The notes: generated from the letters alone by a model not told the origin. Shown: positions 8,217-17,472, counted from the stretch's first letter. The stretch is 64,000 nt of DNA from Microbulbifer rhizosphaerae (GCF_014191725.1 NZ_JACHWZ010000017.1:62001-126000); one strand, 5' to 3'. A program made the numbers and translations.

Positions 8217-8558
8217 TCAGCTTCGGCGAACCCAACCGAGGCTGAGCACATACCGTGTCCCCGATTGCACTTTGCTGACGGAGTGCTCAGATATATCCGG
8301 GTGGAAATATTTTATTCGCGGGCTTTCATAGATCGGCGAGTCACATAAAAACTCTCCACCTGCCTTCGCTTTCTTAACCACGATATTGAGCCGGTAGTGT
8401 CTTCCGGATTTCACACGATCCGTGTGCGGTGGAATACATATCCCTTCCCTGAATCGCAGCAGATAGAGGTCAAATGGGATTGGCCAGCGTGCCGCCAGAA
8501 GAAGTAATTTCTCGTAGCCGGTATTCTGCCTGCCTTTCTCCCAGCGCCAGAATTTCAC
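8217..8558 (-). CDS. Small 2OG-Fe(II) oxygenase-like protein
   Basis: A 113-residue protein with the 2-oxoglutarate/iron triad in order: PPHTDRVKSGRHYRLNIVV (His-x-Asp), HSVSKVQSGTRYVLSLGWV (distal His and the Arg expected to bind 2-oxoglutarate). It is about half the length of typical prolyl-hydroxylase-like enzymes, so it is the bare core. The start is a GTG at 8558, directly after the stop of the LysR gene on the same strand (stop 8560-8562), so the two are translationally coupled. No recognised partner or substrate. Confidence 0.65.
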   Translation of the reverse strand: MKFWRWEKGRQNTGYEKLLLLAARWPIPFDLYLLRFREGICIPPHTDRVKSGRHYRLNIVVKKAKAGGEFLCDSPIYESPRIKYFHPDISEHSVSKVQSGTRYVLSLGWVRRS

Positions 8559-8559
8559 T

Positions 8560-9453
8560 TTACTCTCCCAAACGATCCGTTAAAAACTCCACAAACCGCC
8601 GCACCCGCACCGGTCTGGGCCCCGTACCGGGATACACCGCATTCAGCGGTGCTGAGCTGCCCTGCCAGTCTCTGAACGCCGGCTCCAGCCTGCCGGCCTC
8701 GATATCCCCGCGCACATCCAGTTCGCTTTTGTAGGCGAGGCCGACGCCATCCAGCACCCACTCGCGCACCAGTGCGCCGTCGTTGCAGATGCGGTCGCCG
8801 CTCACCTCCACCACCACGGTTTCGCTGCGACGCTGGAAAAGCCAGCGGCGGTAGGGCTGGCCCTGACTCAGGTAGATGACACAGTTGTGGGCAAGCAGGT
8901 CCTGGGGATGGCCGGGCCGGCCGTGCCGTTCAAAATATTCCGGGGCGCCCACCACCAAGCGGCGGTTGGCCATCACACGGCGCGCCACCAGCGCCGAGTC
9001 CGGCAGTTCGCCGTAGCGCAGGGCGAGATCAAGGGGTTCTGAAACCAGGTCGCGCACCGTGTCGCCGACCAGCAGGGTGAAGCGTACCTGCGGGTGCAGA
9101 ACCTGGAATTCGTCCATCAGCGGGCGCAGCCACTGGCGGGCAAAGTCCACCGGCGCGGTCAGGCGTATCTCGCCGCTGATATCGGCGCAGTCGAAGTGAA
9201 CCGCGTGCTGAGCATCTTCCAGCAGCGCCAGGGCGGGGGCGACCCGCTCGCGAAACAGCAGTCCCTCCGGGGTGAGGCGCAGGCTGCGGGTGTTGCGTTC
9301 CACCAAGCGCACCTTCAACTCCTTTTCCAGCCGCTTGAGGCTCGCGCTGGCTGCCGCCGGAGTTCGCTCCAGGCTGCGCGCGGCGGCGCTTAGTGAGCCC
9401 AGCCGGGCGGCTTCGACAAATAAGCGCAGGTCGTTGAGGTTGGACATTTTCAA
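8560..9453 (-). CDS. LysR-type transcriptional regulator
   Basis: A 297-residue LysR regulator: helix-turn-helix at residues about 5-65 (MSNLNDLRLFVEAARLGSLS, AAARSLERTPAAASASLKRL), then the periplasmic-binding-protein-like effector domain to the end, closest in style to the CrgA/AaeR-like group (SGEIRLTAPVDFARQWLRPL). It is followed with a small overlap by the 2OG oxygenase gene, so it may control that gene or an unlinked target. No divergent partner gene is present upstream. Confidence 0.9.
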   Translation of the reverse strand: MKMSNLNDLRLFVEAARLGSLSAAARSLERTPAAASASLKRLEKELKVRLVERNTRSLRLTPEGLLFRERVAPALALLEDAQHAVHFDCADISGEIRLTAPVDFARQWLRPLMDEFQVLHPQVRFTLLVGDTVRDLVSEPLDLALRYGELPDSALVARRVMANRRLVVGAPEYFERHGRPGHPQDLLAHNCVIYLSQGQPYRRWLFQRRSETVVVEVSGDRICNDGALVREWVLDGVGLAYKSELDVRGDIEAGRLEPAFRDWQGSSAPLNAVYPGTGPRPVRVRRFVEFLTDRLGE

Positions 9454-9771
9454 ATTTTTATTGAGGACAGTTGCAATGGTGATTGATTATTGGCGATCGC
9501 GGACGGCACTACAAATCTTTCATTTCAGATCAGAGCCACCGCCATGCGGGGCTCGTGTGGCTGAGCTTTTGAAGTGGTTGTATTTCGTGCAAAGGGAGTG
9601 GTGTATCGGCGGAGCAGATACAATCGGCTGCACTTGCAGTTACTCCACTCCTGACCAATTTTCCTGGATTCGTCCACAGGGAATTCGGTGTTTCTGAAGA
9701 TAGTGAATTCATTGACATCGTCCACTGGCAAGACCTCTCATCAGCCAAGTCTGCTGCAGAAGAAGTTATGA
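9454..9771. other. Intergenic stretch with no recognised gene
   Basis: 318 bases between two minus-strand genes. Short frames on both strands (for example minus 9530-9748) have no domain resemblance and no ribosome binding site. The part next to 9453 should hold the LysR promoter. It may be a decayed gene, but nothing is recognisable. Confidence 0.4.
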
Positions 9772-10863
9772 CTATTCCCCAATGCGTCGAGTTTTATTCT
9801 CGAACGATATACGGGAATAGTTCCCGCTAATGCCTGGGGTGAGGAGCACGGTGCTGTCCGCGGAGAGATGGTGAGAAGTGCGCAGGGAGGGGCTTTCGGC
9901 AATATGGAGCAGGCCTGCCAGTCCAGCCGCCCCGGAAATCGTGCACATTGGGCCGCCGGCTTCGCGCAGTGCCGCAACCGCGGTTTGTAACAGGCCCTCG
10001 CTGACGACCAGTGGGCGGGTGTCAAAACGCTGCAGAATTTTCAGCGCCGGCGCCGAGGCGATGCCGCAGGACAGCATCTCCGCGGAAGTCTCCAGGTTTC
10101 CGGGAATGTGAACCGGTTGTCCGGCGGCCAGGCCAGCTGCTACGCAGGCAGCGGTCGCGGACCCCACGGTGAATATTCGTTTCGGTTTTTGCATTACTGC
10201 CCAAAGGCCCTCTGCCATCGCCGCGGCCAGGCCGCCTACACCGGCCTGGACAAAAAGGTGGCTCGGGTATTTATGAGCTCTACTCTGCAGCTGTGTCAAC
10301 AGTTCCCGCGTGAGCAGCGTGTAGCCAGCCATAACTTCCCTGACGACCGGGTCTTCGGGATCTGCGCTGGTGTCGGGTACCAGCAGGCCCTCCCCCCGCG
10401 CGGCCGCGCCGGCCGCATAGCGCACTGCGTCGTCGTAGGTGCCGGCGATAGGGTCGACCTCTCCACCGGCGGCGACAATTCGCTTCACCCGTGTCTCGCT
10501 GACTGCCGCCGGCAGGAAGATAGAAGCCCGCGTACGCGCTGCCTTCGCCGCGGCTGCGACGGCGAGACCGTGGTTACCGTCACTTGCACAGATAAGACGC
10601 GGCATCGAATCCCCGGAAAGCCCGACCGCTTTCAGTTCGTGGAGATCTTCGGCGCCGACTGCTTTCGCGAGTATTTTCAGGGCGACGGTGAAACCGCCGA
10701 GCACCTTGAAGTTTCCCAGGGGGCGTTCCGTTTCGACTTTTACCAGGACGCTCCCGACTCCGATGTGTTGCGCCAGCCGGGGCAGTTCGATCAGCGGCGT
10801 GGGTTGGAATTGGTCTTCAGTAAAAGAGAAGGCCAGCTCCGGCCAATCAAACGCTTCACTCAT
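9772..10863 (-). CDS. PLP-dependent lyase of the tryptophan-synthase-beta fold (diaminopropionate ammonia-lyase / threonine dehydratase-like)
   Basis: A 363-residue fold-type II PLP enzyme. The Schiff-base lysine lies in GNFKVLGGF, a motif like that of diaminopropionate ammonia-lyase, and ASDGNHGLAVAAAAK matches the phosphate/substrate loop of threonine dehydratase and relatives. VQAGVGGLAAAMAEGL supplies the glycine-rich PLP phosphate site. It probably deaminates an amino acid. A frame is open upstream to 11022, but the ATG at 10863 with GGAG eight bases before it gives the natural N-terminus. It is divergent from the SDR gene at 11185. Confidence 0.75.
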   Translation of the reverse strand: MSEAFDWPELAFSFTEDQFQPTPLIELPRLAQHIGVGSVLVKVETERPLGNFKVLGGFTVALKILAKAVGAEDLHELKAVGLSGDSMPRLICASDGNHGLAVAAAAKAARTRASIFLPAAVSETRVKRIVAAGGEVDPIAGTYDDAVRYAAGAAARGEGLLVPDTSADPEDPVVREVMAGYTLLTRELLTQLQSRAHKYPSHLFVQAGVGGLAAAMAEGLWAVMQKPKRIFTVGSATAACVAAGLAAGQPVHIPGNLETSAEMLSCGIASAPALKILQRFDTRPLVVSEGLLQTAVAALREAGGPMCTISGAAGLAGLLHIAESPSLRTSHHLSADSTVLLTPGISGNYSRISFENKTRRIGE

Positions 10864-11184
10864 ATCGCAAACTCCGTCGAATACTTTGTCGATGCAGGTC
10901 ATTCTATCGACGGCAGCCGCGGGAAAACCGCAAAAGCCGGCCTCAGCCTGCGGGAAAGTCCCGCGCGTCGATGCAGGCCACCCCCCTGTCGGGGGACACT
11001 CGGGACTAAAAGTTGACGGCATTGCCCCATACCCTCAGTTCCGGGCTGCGGAGGGCGGCCCGGAGCAACTCCATCTTCAAATTCTGGTTGAAAGTGTTTT
11101 ATAGCTGAGAGCAATTATCAGCAGCGCTCCGCGACATCACAATAGCCCATCAAGCAGCAGATAAGCACTGAACGGGAGCGAGTT

Positions 11185-11979
11185 ATGAAAATCGATCTTT
11201 CCGGAAAAACCGCCGTTGTATCCGGCTCCACGCTGGGTATCGGCTTTGCCATTGCCTGGGGCCTTGCCGAGTGCGGTGCTGCGGTGGTGATCAACGGCCG
11301 CAATCCGCCGGGAGTGGACGACGCGGTCGCCACACTGAAGAAGGATTTTCCCGATGCCGAGGTGCGCGGTGTGGCCGCCGACCTGGGCACCGCAGAGGGT
11401 TGTGCGGCGCTGGTCAAGGCCGAGCCCACGGCGGATATTCTGGTCAACAATCTGGGTATCTACCAGCTGCAGGATTTTTTCGAAATACCCGACGAGGAGT
11501 GGACGCGCTTTTTCGAAGTGAATGTGCTCTCCGGGGTGCGACTGTCCCGGGCCTATCTGCCGGGGATGCTGGAAAAGAAGTGGGGGCGGGTGATTTTCCT
11601 CTCGTCGGAATCGGCGCTGAATATTCCCGGGGACATGATCCACTACGGTTTTACCAAAACCGCCAACCTCGCCGTTTCCCGCGGCCTCGCCAAGCGTTTA
11701 GCCGGCACCGGGGTGACCGTGAACGCGGTACTGCCGGGACCGACATTGTCCGAAGGCGTTGGGGAAATGCTGGGGGAGGATGCGAAAAAGGCTGGCGTGT
11801 CGATCGAGGAAGCCGGTGTGAACTTTGTGAAAGAGGAGCGCCCCAGTTCCATTATCCAGCGTCCGGCGACGGTAGAGGAGGTGGCGAATATGGTGGTTTA
11901 CGCGGCCTCGCCCCAGGCTTCCGCCACTACCGGCGCGGCCCTGCGGGTGGACGGGGGCGTGGTGGAGACCATCACCTGA
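11185..11979 (+). CDS. SDR family oxidoreductase
   Basis: A 264-residue short-chain dehydrogenase/reductase of classical type. The NAD(P) site is SGSTLGIGFAIAWGLAE, NNLGIYQLQDFF replaces the usual NNAG, and the catalytic residues are in LSSESALNI (Ser) and HYGFTKTANL (Tyr-x-x-x-Lys). The protein ends in the usual ALRVDGGVVE block. Ribosome binding site GGGAG upstream. The SGNH hydrolase gene starts 22 bp downstream on the same strand, so the two form a likely operon. Substrate unknown; the NNLG variant is common in one 3-oxoacyl-reductase-like subgroup. Confidence 0.88.
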   Translation: MKIDLSGKTAVVSGSTLGIGFAIAWGLAECGAAVVINGRNPPGVDDAVATLKKDFPDAEVRGVAADLGTAEGCAALVKAEPTADILVNNLGIYQLQDFFEIPDEEWTRFFEVNVLSGVRLSRAYLPGMLEKKWGRVIFLSSESALNIPGDMIHYGFTKTANLAVSRGLAKRLAGTGVTVNAVLPGPTLSEGVGEMLGEDAKKAGVSIEEAGVNFVKEERPSSIIQRPATVEEVANMVVYAASPQASATTGAALRVDGGVVETIT

Positions 11980-12001
11980 CAATGACAACGGAGAATATTT
12001 G

Positions 12002-13264
12002 ATGGAATTTAATAAACACAGTGCCCCGCAGCGCCGTTTTCTTAGCCTGCTTCTGGTCTGGATTTTTTTTGCCGTACCGCTGGCACAGGCCTCGGGGGAA
12101 AGCGAAGGAAACTGGATTACCACCTGGACCGCCAGCCCGCAGCCGCGCTGGAACGGCGACTTCGCCCTGCCCACCAACACCCCCTTCCACCTGTGGAACC
12201 AGACTCTGCGCCAGGTGGCGCGGGTTAGCATTGGCGGCGAGAGGGTGCGGGTGGTGCTGTCCAACAAGTACGGTTCCCGGCCCCTCCGTATCGGTGCCGC
12301 GCACCTGGCGCTGGCCGGCGATGAATCGGAGGTTGTCCCCGGCTCTGGTCACGCGTTGGCATTTTCCGGTGACAAGTCGCCGATGATTCCGGCGGGTGCC
12401 GAAGTAATCAGCGACCCGGTGGACCTGGCGGTGACGTCACTGCAGCAACTCGCGATCAGTGTCTTCCTGCCCGAGCCGACGCCGCCGGAAACCTTTCATT
12501 GGGACGGGTTGCAGACTGCCTATATCGGTGCGGGCAACCAAGTGGACGCTCAAGAGATAGAAGCCCCGGAAACGACCAATACGCGGATTTTCCTCAGCGG
12601 CATCCTGGTGGATGCTGCTGAGGAAGCGCGCACGGTGGTGGCTTTCGGCGATTCAATCACCGATGGCAATGCCTCCAGCCTGAACGCCAACCACCGCTGG
12701 CCGGATTTTCTCGCCGCGCGCCTGACGGAGAAAGATATCGCGGTGGTCAACGCGGGCATTTCCGGCGCGCGCCTGCTCGACAACATTATGGGAGAGAATG
12801 CCCTGGCCCGTTTCGAGCGGGACGTATTGGCCCAGCCGGGTGTAGAGACCGTTATTGTTCTGATGGGAATCAACGATATCGGCTGGCCGGGCTCGGCACT
12901 GGCGCCGGAGAAAAAAGTTCCCGCTGCGGAGCGGTTGATCGCCGCCTATCGGCAGTTGATTACCCGGGCACATATTCGCGGTGTGCGGATTATCGGCGCC
13001 ACCCTGACGCCCTTCGAGGGCGCCCTGGACCAGTCCCCGATGGCGGGTTACTACTCCGCGGAAAAAGAAAAGGTGCGGCGGGCGGTCAACCATTGGATTC
13101 GCAGTTCCGGGGAGTTCGACGGGGTGATCGATTTTGATGCGATAACCAGGGACCCGAAGCGCCCCTCCCGTTTCCTGCCCGCCTATGACTCCGGCGACCA
13201 CCTGCATCCGGGAGACGAGGGGTACCGGGCGATGGCGGAGTCGATCGACCTTCGGCTGCTGTAA
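12002..13264 (+). CDS. Exported SGNH/GDSL hydrolase
   Basis: A 420-residue secreted esterase-like protein. An N-terminal signal peptide (RRFLSLLLVWIFFAVPLAQA) is followed by a beta-rich N-terminal region (WITTWTASPQPRW) and an SGNH catalytic domain from about residue 210. Block I is VVAFGDSITDG with the nucleophile Ser, NAGISGARLL holds block II, LMGINDIG the Asn block, and DSGDHLHPGDEG the catalytic Asp/His. Such proteins deacetylate or de-esterify carbohydrates. The start is the ATG at 12002 after GGAGAATATTT. Likely co-transcribed with the SDR gene. Confidence 0.88.
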   Translation: MEFNKHSAPQRRFLSLLLVWIFFAVPLAQASGESEGNWITTWTASPQPRWNGDFALPTNTPFHLWNQTLRQVARVSIGGERVRVVLSNKYGSRPLRIGAAHLALAGDESEVVPGSGHALAFSGDKSPMIPAGAEVISDPVDLAVTSLQQLAISVFLPEPTPPETFHWDGLQTAYIGAGNQVDAQEIEAPETTNTRIFLSGILVDAAEEARTVVAFGDSITDGNASSLNANHRWPDFLAARLTEKDIAVVNAGISGARLLDNIMGENALARFERDVLAQPGVETVIVLMGINDIGWPGSALAPEKKVPAAERLIAAYRQLITRAHIRGVRIIGATLTPFEGALDQSPMAGYYSAEKEKVRRAVNHWIRSSGEFDGVIDFDAITRDPKRPSRFLPAYDSGDHLHPGDEGYRAMAESIDLRLL

Positions 13265-13433
13265 CAAAAACGCCACACCGGACAAAAACAGACGAAGGCT
13301 CTCCCGTCTCTGTTTGCGACGTGGTAATTTCCCGCCCCCCAATCGAGCAGCTCATCCCCTCCTGTTGGGGGGGTGATGACAGGCTGGCACAAATAGAATT
13401 GGGTCCGCGCTTTTCGCCGTTGTTCACTCCGAT

Positions 13434-13937
13434 GTGATGCCGACCCTCACCGAGCAGGCGGGTATGACCGAGTCCCTAGGGTCGCTGGTACTGACGCTGT
13501 TCGGAGTGGGCGGGATCCTCGGCAATCTGATCGGCGCGCGGGTGGCGGACTGGGATCTGCTGCGTGCAATTCCGCTGATTCTGATTTGGTGCGCCGCGGT
13601 GCAGGGGCTGTTTTACTTCGCCGCCAATACTCTGTGGCTGGGGATGCTGTTCGTCGGCCTGGTGGGGGCCAGCATGGCCCTGGGCGCGCCGCTGCAGACG
13701 CGGCTGATGGACGTGGCCGAGGGTGGCCAGACCCTGGCCGCCCCTCTCAATCATGCAGCCTTTAACCTGGCCAACGCGCTGGGCGCCTGGCTGGCCGGTG
13801 TGACGGTGAAGGCCGGTTTCGCCTGGCCCTCCACCGGTCTAGTGGGCACGCTATTGGCTCTCGGCGGCCTGCTGGTGTTTTTTGTCGGGCGCTGGGTGGA
13901 AAAACGTCGCGGCGGGGTGGTGCCGGTGAGCAGTTGA
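13434..13937 (+). pseudogene. C-terminal remnant of an MFS transporter
   Basis: About 167 residues with five or six hydrophobic segments matching the C-terminal half of arabinose-efflux-type MFS permeases (YdhP/AraJ group: LTLFGVGGILGNLIGARVAD, LNHAAFNLANALGAWLAG). The normal protein is about 390 residues; everything before TM7 is missing and the family-typical upstream strand can only be read in another frame with a stop. No ribosome binding site is visible at the GTG/ATG (13434/13437). Read as a truncated gene. Confidence 0.72.
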
Positions 13938-14112
13938 TCGGCCGTGGCCAACAGGCGCTGCATCTTGTCCCGGTAGCAAGGAAAGACGTTAGAAACCCTG
14001 CAGGAAAGAGAGCCTGTGCCACACTGATTTACCAACTCTGTTCAGCGGAGCGATGTTGGATCAGGTGCCGGCTCCATTGCCGGCGGGACTAAAACAGTCA
14101 AAGGAGCAACTT

Positions 14113-14433
14113 ATGAAGGCCATCACCCGTGAGGACCTGGAACGTATGAATGAAACCCAAAAGGAGGATTTTGTACTTATCAATGTCCTCCCCCGGGAGG
14201 ACTTTAAGAAGGAACATATCCGCACTTCCATCAATATTCCCCAGGACAGCGAGGACTTCATCGAAACAGTGGAAAAAGTCGCCGGTGGCAAGGACCGAGA
14301 AGTGGTAGTGTATTGCGCGAACTTCGACTGCCCTGCCTCGCCGGAAGCCGCCAAAAAACTGGACAAGGCCGGATTCCGTCATGTCCTCGACTATGAGGGT
14401 GGTACGGAAGACTGGATGGAACACCACCACTAA
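14113..14433 (+). CDS. Rhodanese-like domain protein
   Basis: A 106-residue single rhodanese domain. The active-site loop is VVVYCANFDCPASP with the catalytic Cys in YCANFD; LINVLPREDFKKEHI is the CH2A-like block and the C-terminus keeps YEGGTEDW. Single-domain rhodaneses carry sulfane sulfur between partners. The frame opens at 14053, but the ATG at 14113 follows AAAGGAGCAACTT, a clear ribosome binding site. A hairpin at 14548-14574 follows. Confidence 0.85.
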   Translation: MKAITREDLERMNETQKEDFVLINVLPREDFKKEHIRTSINIPQDSEDFIETVEKVAGGKDREVVVYCANFDCPASPEAAKKLDKAGFRHVLDYEGGTEDWMEHHH

Positions 14434-14547
14434 ATAATTTCACTGTCCGGATAAGCAGGTTGCCTGACCGGATCGGCCCAGCGGCAGCCTTGCTCAATCA
14501 CCATTGAGGAAGCGCACTTCGGATACTTGCCCTTTCTATTCGGTGAC

Positions 14548-14574
14548 GGGGCCGGCCTTATTCAGACCGGCCCC
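14548..14574. terminator. Hairpin between convergent genes
   Basis: GGGGCCGG (14548-14555) pairs with CCGGCCCC (14567-14574), then GAAAATTC. It lies between the convergent rhodanese and quinone-oxidoreductase-like genes and could terminate the plus-strand transcript; the T tract is absent, so strength is uncertain. Confidence 0.5.
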
Positions 14575-14618
14575 GAAAATTCAGAGGAAAAATTCCTGCC
14601 GCGGGCTGCGCTGGTGAC

Positions 14619-15632
14619 TCAGAAACTGGCGAGCACATTCTTGCCGATACTGCGCCCGCTCTCCTGCTTCCCGTGCGCCCTGCGCAAGTTGGCGGCATTG
14701 ATGGGACCGAGCTCTTCCCTCATCGTGGTCTTCAGTACGCCGGCGTCCACCAGCGCGGCGACCTCGCTGAGCAGGCGATGTTGCTCGATCATATCCGCTG
14801 TCTGGTAAACCGGCCTGGCAAACATATATTCCCAGTGCACCGACAGGCCTTTGCTCTTGAAGGGCTTGATATCCAGCGTCGCCGGATCGTCGATCACAGC
14901 CATCGCGCCCAGGGGTTCGAGCAGTTCGATGATGGCCGGCAGGTGCTGTTCGGTGCCGGTTAGGGAGGCGACATAGCGCACCTGGGGAATGCCGATTTCC
15001 TTCAGCTCGCGATCCAGCGGGTTATGGTGATTGATCACATGGTGCGCGCCCATCGACTGGCACCAGGCGGCGGTTTCCGGGCGCGAGGCAGTGGCGATCA
15101 CCGTGAGGCCGGTCAGTCGGCGGGCGAGCTGAGTCAGGATGGAGCCTACTCCGCCGGCGCCGTTGATAATCAGCAGGGCATCGTTTTGGGTTTTTATACC
15201 GTAGGGGACGCGGAGCCGGTCGAATAGCAGTTCCCAAGCGGTGATGGAAGTCAGCGGCAGGGCGGCGGCCTCGGCGAAGGAAAGGGATTCCGGCTTGCGC
15301 GCGGCGATGCGCTCGTCCACCAGTTGGAATTCGCTGTTGCTGCCGGGCCGGTCGATGGCGCCGGCATAGAAGACCTGATCCCCCTTTTTGAACAGCATCA
15401 CTTCGGCACCGACTTCCTCGACCGTTCCGGCGGCATCGAAGCCGAGGATACGCGGGCTGCCCTCCGGCGGCGCGGCGTTGGCGCGCACCTTGGTGTCCAC
15501 CGGGTTGACGGACACCGCCTCAACCTTGACCAGGATGTCCCGCGGCCCCGGGGAGGGCCTGGGCAGTTCCAGGTCGACCAGGGATTCCTCGTCGTCGGCG
15601 GGCAGGGATTTGTAGTAGCCGATCACTTTCAT
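14619..15632 (-). CDS. Zinc-independent alcohol dehydrogenase / quinone oxidoreductase-like enzyme (MDR superfamily)
   Basis: A 337-residue medium-chain dehydrogenase/reductase. The GroES-like N-domain begins MKVIGYYKSLPADDEESLVD, and the Rossmann domain has LLIINGAGGVGSILTQLA. The structural-zinc cysteines are absent, as in the QOR/YogA-type zinc-free group that reduces quinones or enones with NADPH. Start 15632 is set by AAGGAGCAACCCG; the frame extends to 15698 without a better signal. Monocistronic; the next minus-strand gene begins more than 1 kb upstream. Confidence 0.87.
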   Translation of the reverse strand: MKVIGYYKSLPADDEESLVDLELPRPSPGPRDILVKVEAVSVNPVDTKVRANAAPPEGSPRILGFDAAGTVEEVGAEVMLFKKGDQVFYAGAIDRPGSNSEFQLVDERIAARKPESLSFAEAAALPLTSITAWELLFDRLRVPYGIKTQNDALLIINGAGGVGSILTQLARRLTGLTVIATASRPETAAWCQSMGAHHVINHHNPLDRELKEIGIPQVRYVASLTGTEQHLPAIIELLEPLGAMAVIDDPATLDIKPFKSKGLSVHWEYMFARPVYQTADMIEQHRLLSEVAALVDAGVLKTTMREELGPINAANLRRAHGKQESGRSIGKNVLASF

Positions 15633-15783
15633 CGGGTTGCTCCTTATCGCTTCGGGCTGCGTATGGGAAGCCGAAACAATCGCGCCAGCGGGAGCCACCT
15701 GATTGCGTCTCTCGCTGGCGTTCCATTTGGTTAGTCGGCAAGCGCCTGTCGAACCATGGCACTGTCGACGTACTGCTCCATGC

Positions 15784-16683
15784 TTAGCCCCACTTCATTT
15801 CGCCCTTGGCGACCTTGGCGCCGATTTGCAGGGCGATGCCCATACCGGCGTCTGGATAGCGCTTGGTCATTGCTGCAATGAGTTCAGCGCTGTCAGCCGC
15901 CTTGGCCAACTCCTCTTCGAACGCCAGGAGGTAGTCCCGGGTATAGGTAATTGCAGAGATGTCGGTTGCCGCTCCGGGAGCCAGATGTCCGGGAATTACG
16001 GTGACCGGTTTGCGCGCCGCCATGGCGTCCAGGTTCTTCACCCAGTCTGCGCGAACCTCCGCGCTCGCCGTATCTGCCGTCCATACGTGTACGCCAGAGA
16101 AAACCATGACGCCACCGAAGATGGCATTGAGCGAAGGTACCCAGAGATAACGGCGGTTGGCCAAGCCATCGGCATCGACGATCTCGATCGTCTCGCCCTC
16201 CAGGCTCAGCGTGCGACCATCGAAAGCTTCCGGCAGTACTATGTCAGCCATGGTTTGGGGGCCGTTTTCCTTGAGTTGTGGTCCCCAGGTGACCAATTTC
16301 TTGTCGACATTGCCCTTGATCGCAGCAATTGTCGCGGAAGCAGCTATCACGCGTGCATCAGGGAACGCCGCCTTAACCGGAGCGAGGCTGAAGTAATAGT
16401 CGGGATCACTCTGGCTGATGTAGATGGTGGTCAACGTCTTCCCGGTAGCCTTGATCGCTTCAACCAGCGCTTTGCCGTCGGGAAAAGTAAAACCGCCGTC
16501 AATAAGAATGGCTTCGCGAGCACCGGTGATCAATACCGGGGCGCGAAAGAAGCCGTTTTCGCCGGCCGGGAAATGCTTCCAGTTCAGACCGGTTTCTGCG
16601 GCCAGGGCACTGCCGCTGCCGATAAAGGTCGCTGCAACACCGGCTGCGGCAATCGTCTTGAGAACATCGCGTCTTGTCTTCAT
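15784..16683 (-). CDS. Exported MBL-fold protein lacking the canonical metal motif
   Basis: A 299-residue protein with a twin-arginine-like signal (MKTRRDVLKTIAAAGVAATF) and metallo-beta-lactamase fold of the Vmh-like group. LIDGGFTFPDGKAL, GGVMVFSGVHVW and VIPGHLAPG are all recognisable. Where active enzymes have the H-x-H-x-D-H motif it has ISQSDPDYYFSL, so the His ligands are replaced while DPD is kept. It may be a binding or altered-metal protein. It lies 72 bp downstream of the DsbA-like gene on the same strand; both are divergent from the LysR gene at 17473 and are its likely targets. Confidence 0.8.
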   Translation of the reverse strand: MKTRRDVLKTIAAAGVAATFIGSGSALAAETGLNWKHFPAGENGFFRAPVLITGAREAILIDGGFTFPDGKALVEAIKATGKTLTTIYISQSDPDYYFSLAPVKAAFPDARVIAASATIAAIKGNVDKKLVTWGPQLKENGPQTMADIVLPEAFDGRTLSLEGETIEIVDADGLANRRYLWVPSLNAIFGGVMVFSGVHVWTADTASAEVRADWVKNLDAMAARKPVTVIPGHLAPGAATDISAITYTRDYLLAFEEELAKAADSAELIAAMTKRYPDAGMGIALQIGAKVAKGEMKWG

Positions 16684-16755
16684 GGTTTTCTTCCTCTCTA
16701 TACAATGAAGTGAAACTTCGGGCGGTTTTCGGGCTTACAGGCAAAGTGATGCTGT

Positions 16756-17394
16756 TCAAGCAGCCCTTAACTGATCTATCAACGCTCGAGGGTTGGAGTA
16801 GATTGCGCTTGTATGCAACATTCGACGCTCTTTCCCGGTGTCGGCGACAAAAACCGGCACACCGCGCGCACCGAGTTCCCACATGAGAGTTCCTGCCCGG
16901 TTAATGCGGATTCGATTGGCTTCGAGAAGATCCGTATCGGGATGCTCCATCATCACGGCGGCCTCATCCAGGCCGAGTGAAGCCAATAGGGAGGCCAGCA
17001 ATTTCAAGTCAGTTATGTCTTTGCCGTCGACGAAGCGCGCGCGCTGTATCGCCTTGAGGGCTTCCAGTTCCCGTGCCGGGGCCGTCAGTGACACCGCGGT
17101 CAGCGCTACGGTGGTGGGGCCACTGTCGAAAAATTGCCGGCGATCTCCGAGTACCTCTTCGCGATAGCGCTCTGTGAAGCTCTGCCCCGTGAGGCGGGCG
17201 ATACGCTGGTCGTTGCTCCAGGCGTAGGCCGCGAAATCGTCGTCCATGGGTCTTGCCCCCTCGCCTGAAAACAGGCCGGTGGGAAGCAATTCGATGGTTG
17301 CGCCCGGAACTTCCTCCAAGGCAGACAGGGCCGGTGTGGCGCCGTAGCACCAGCCACACAGGGGATCAAACAAATAGCGAAGGGTCGTGTTCAT
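16756..17394 (-). CDS. DsbA family thiol oxidoreductase-like protein
   Basis: A 212-residue DsbA/FrnE-like protein with active site DPLCGWCYGATPAL (CGWC) and the cis-Pro loop in GARGVPVFVAD. No signal peptide is present, so it should be cytoplasmic like FrnE-type members. It is divergent from a LysR regulator (78 bp apart) and precedes the MBL-fold gene, forming a small LysR-controlled module. A degraded second copy of the same module end is found at 20097-20315. Confidence 0.87.
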   Translation of the reverse strand: MNTTLRYLFDPLCGWCYGATPALSALEEVPGATIELLPTGLFSGEGARPMDDDFAAYAWSNDQRIARLTGQSFTERYREEVLGDRRQFFDSGPTTVALTAVSLTAPARELEALKAIQRARFVDGKDITDLKLLASLLASLGLDEAAVMMEHPDTDLLEANRIRINRAGTLMWELGARGVPVFVADTGKERRMLHTSAIYSNPRALIDQLRAA

Positions 17395-17472
17395 GGCGAA
17401 TTCCTCTGTTGACGGCGTCCATCATAGGGAAGAGGTATTGATCTTTAAATGCACACGTGATACACATTCTGT

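Noticed and set aside
9525..9748. Short frames between the LysR and PLP-lyase genes
   Set aside because: No ribosome binding site, no family resemblance, overlapping alternatives in several frames.
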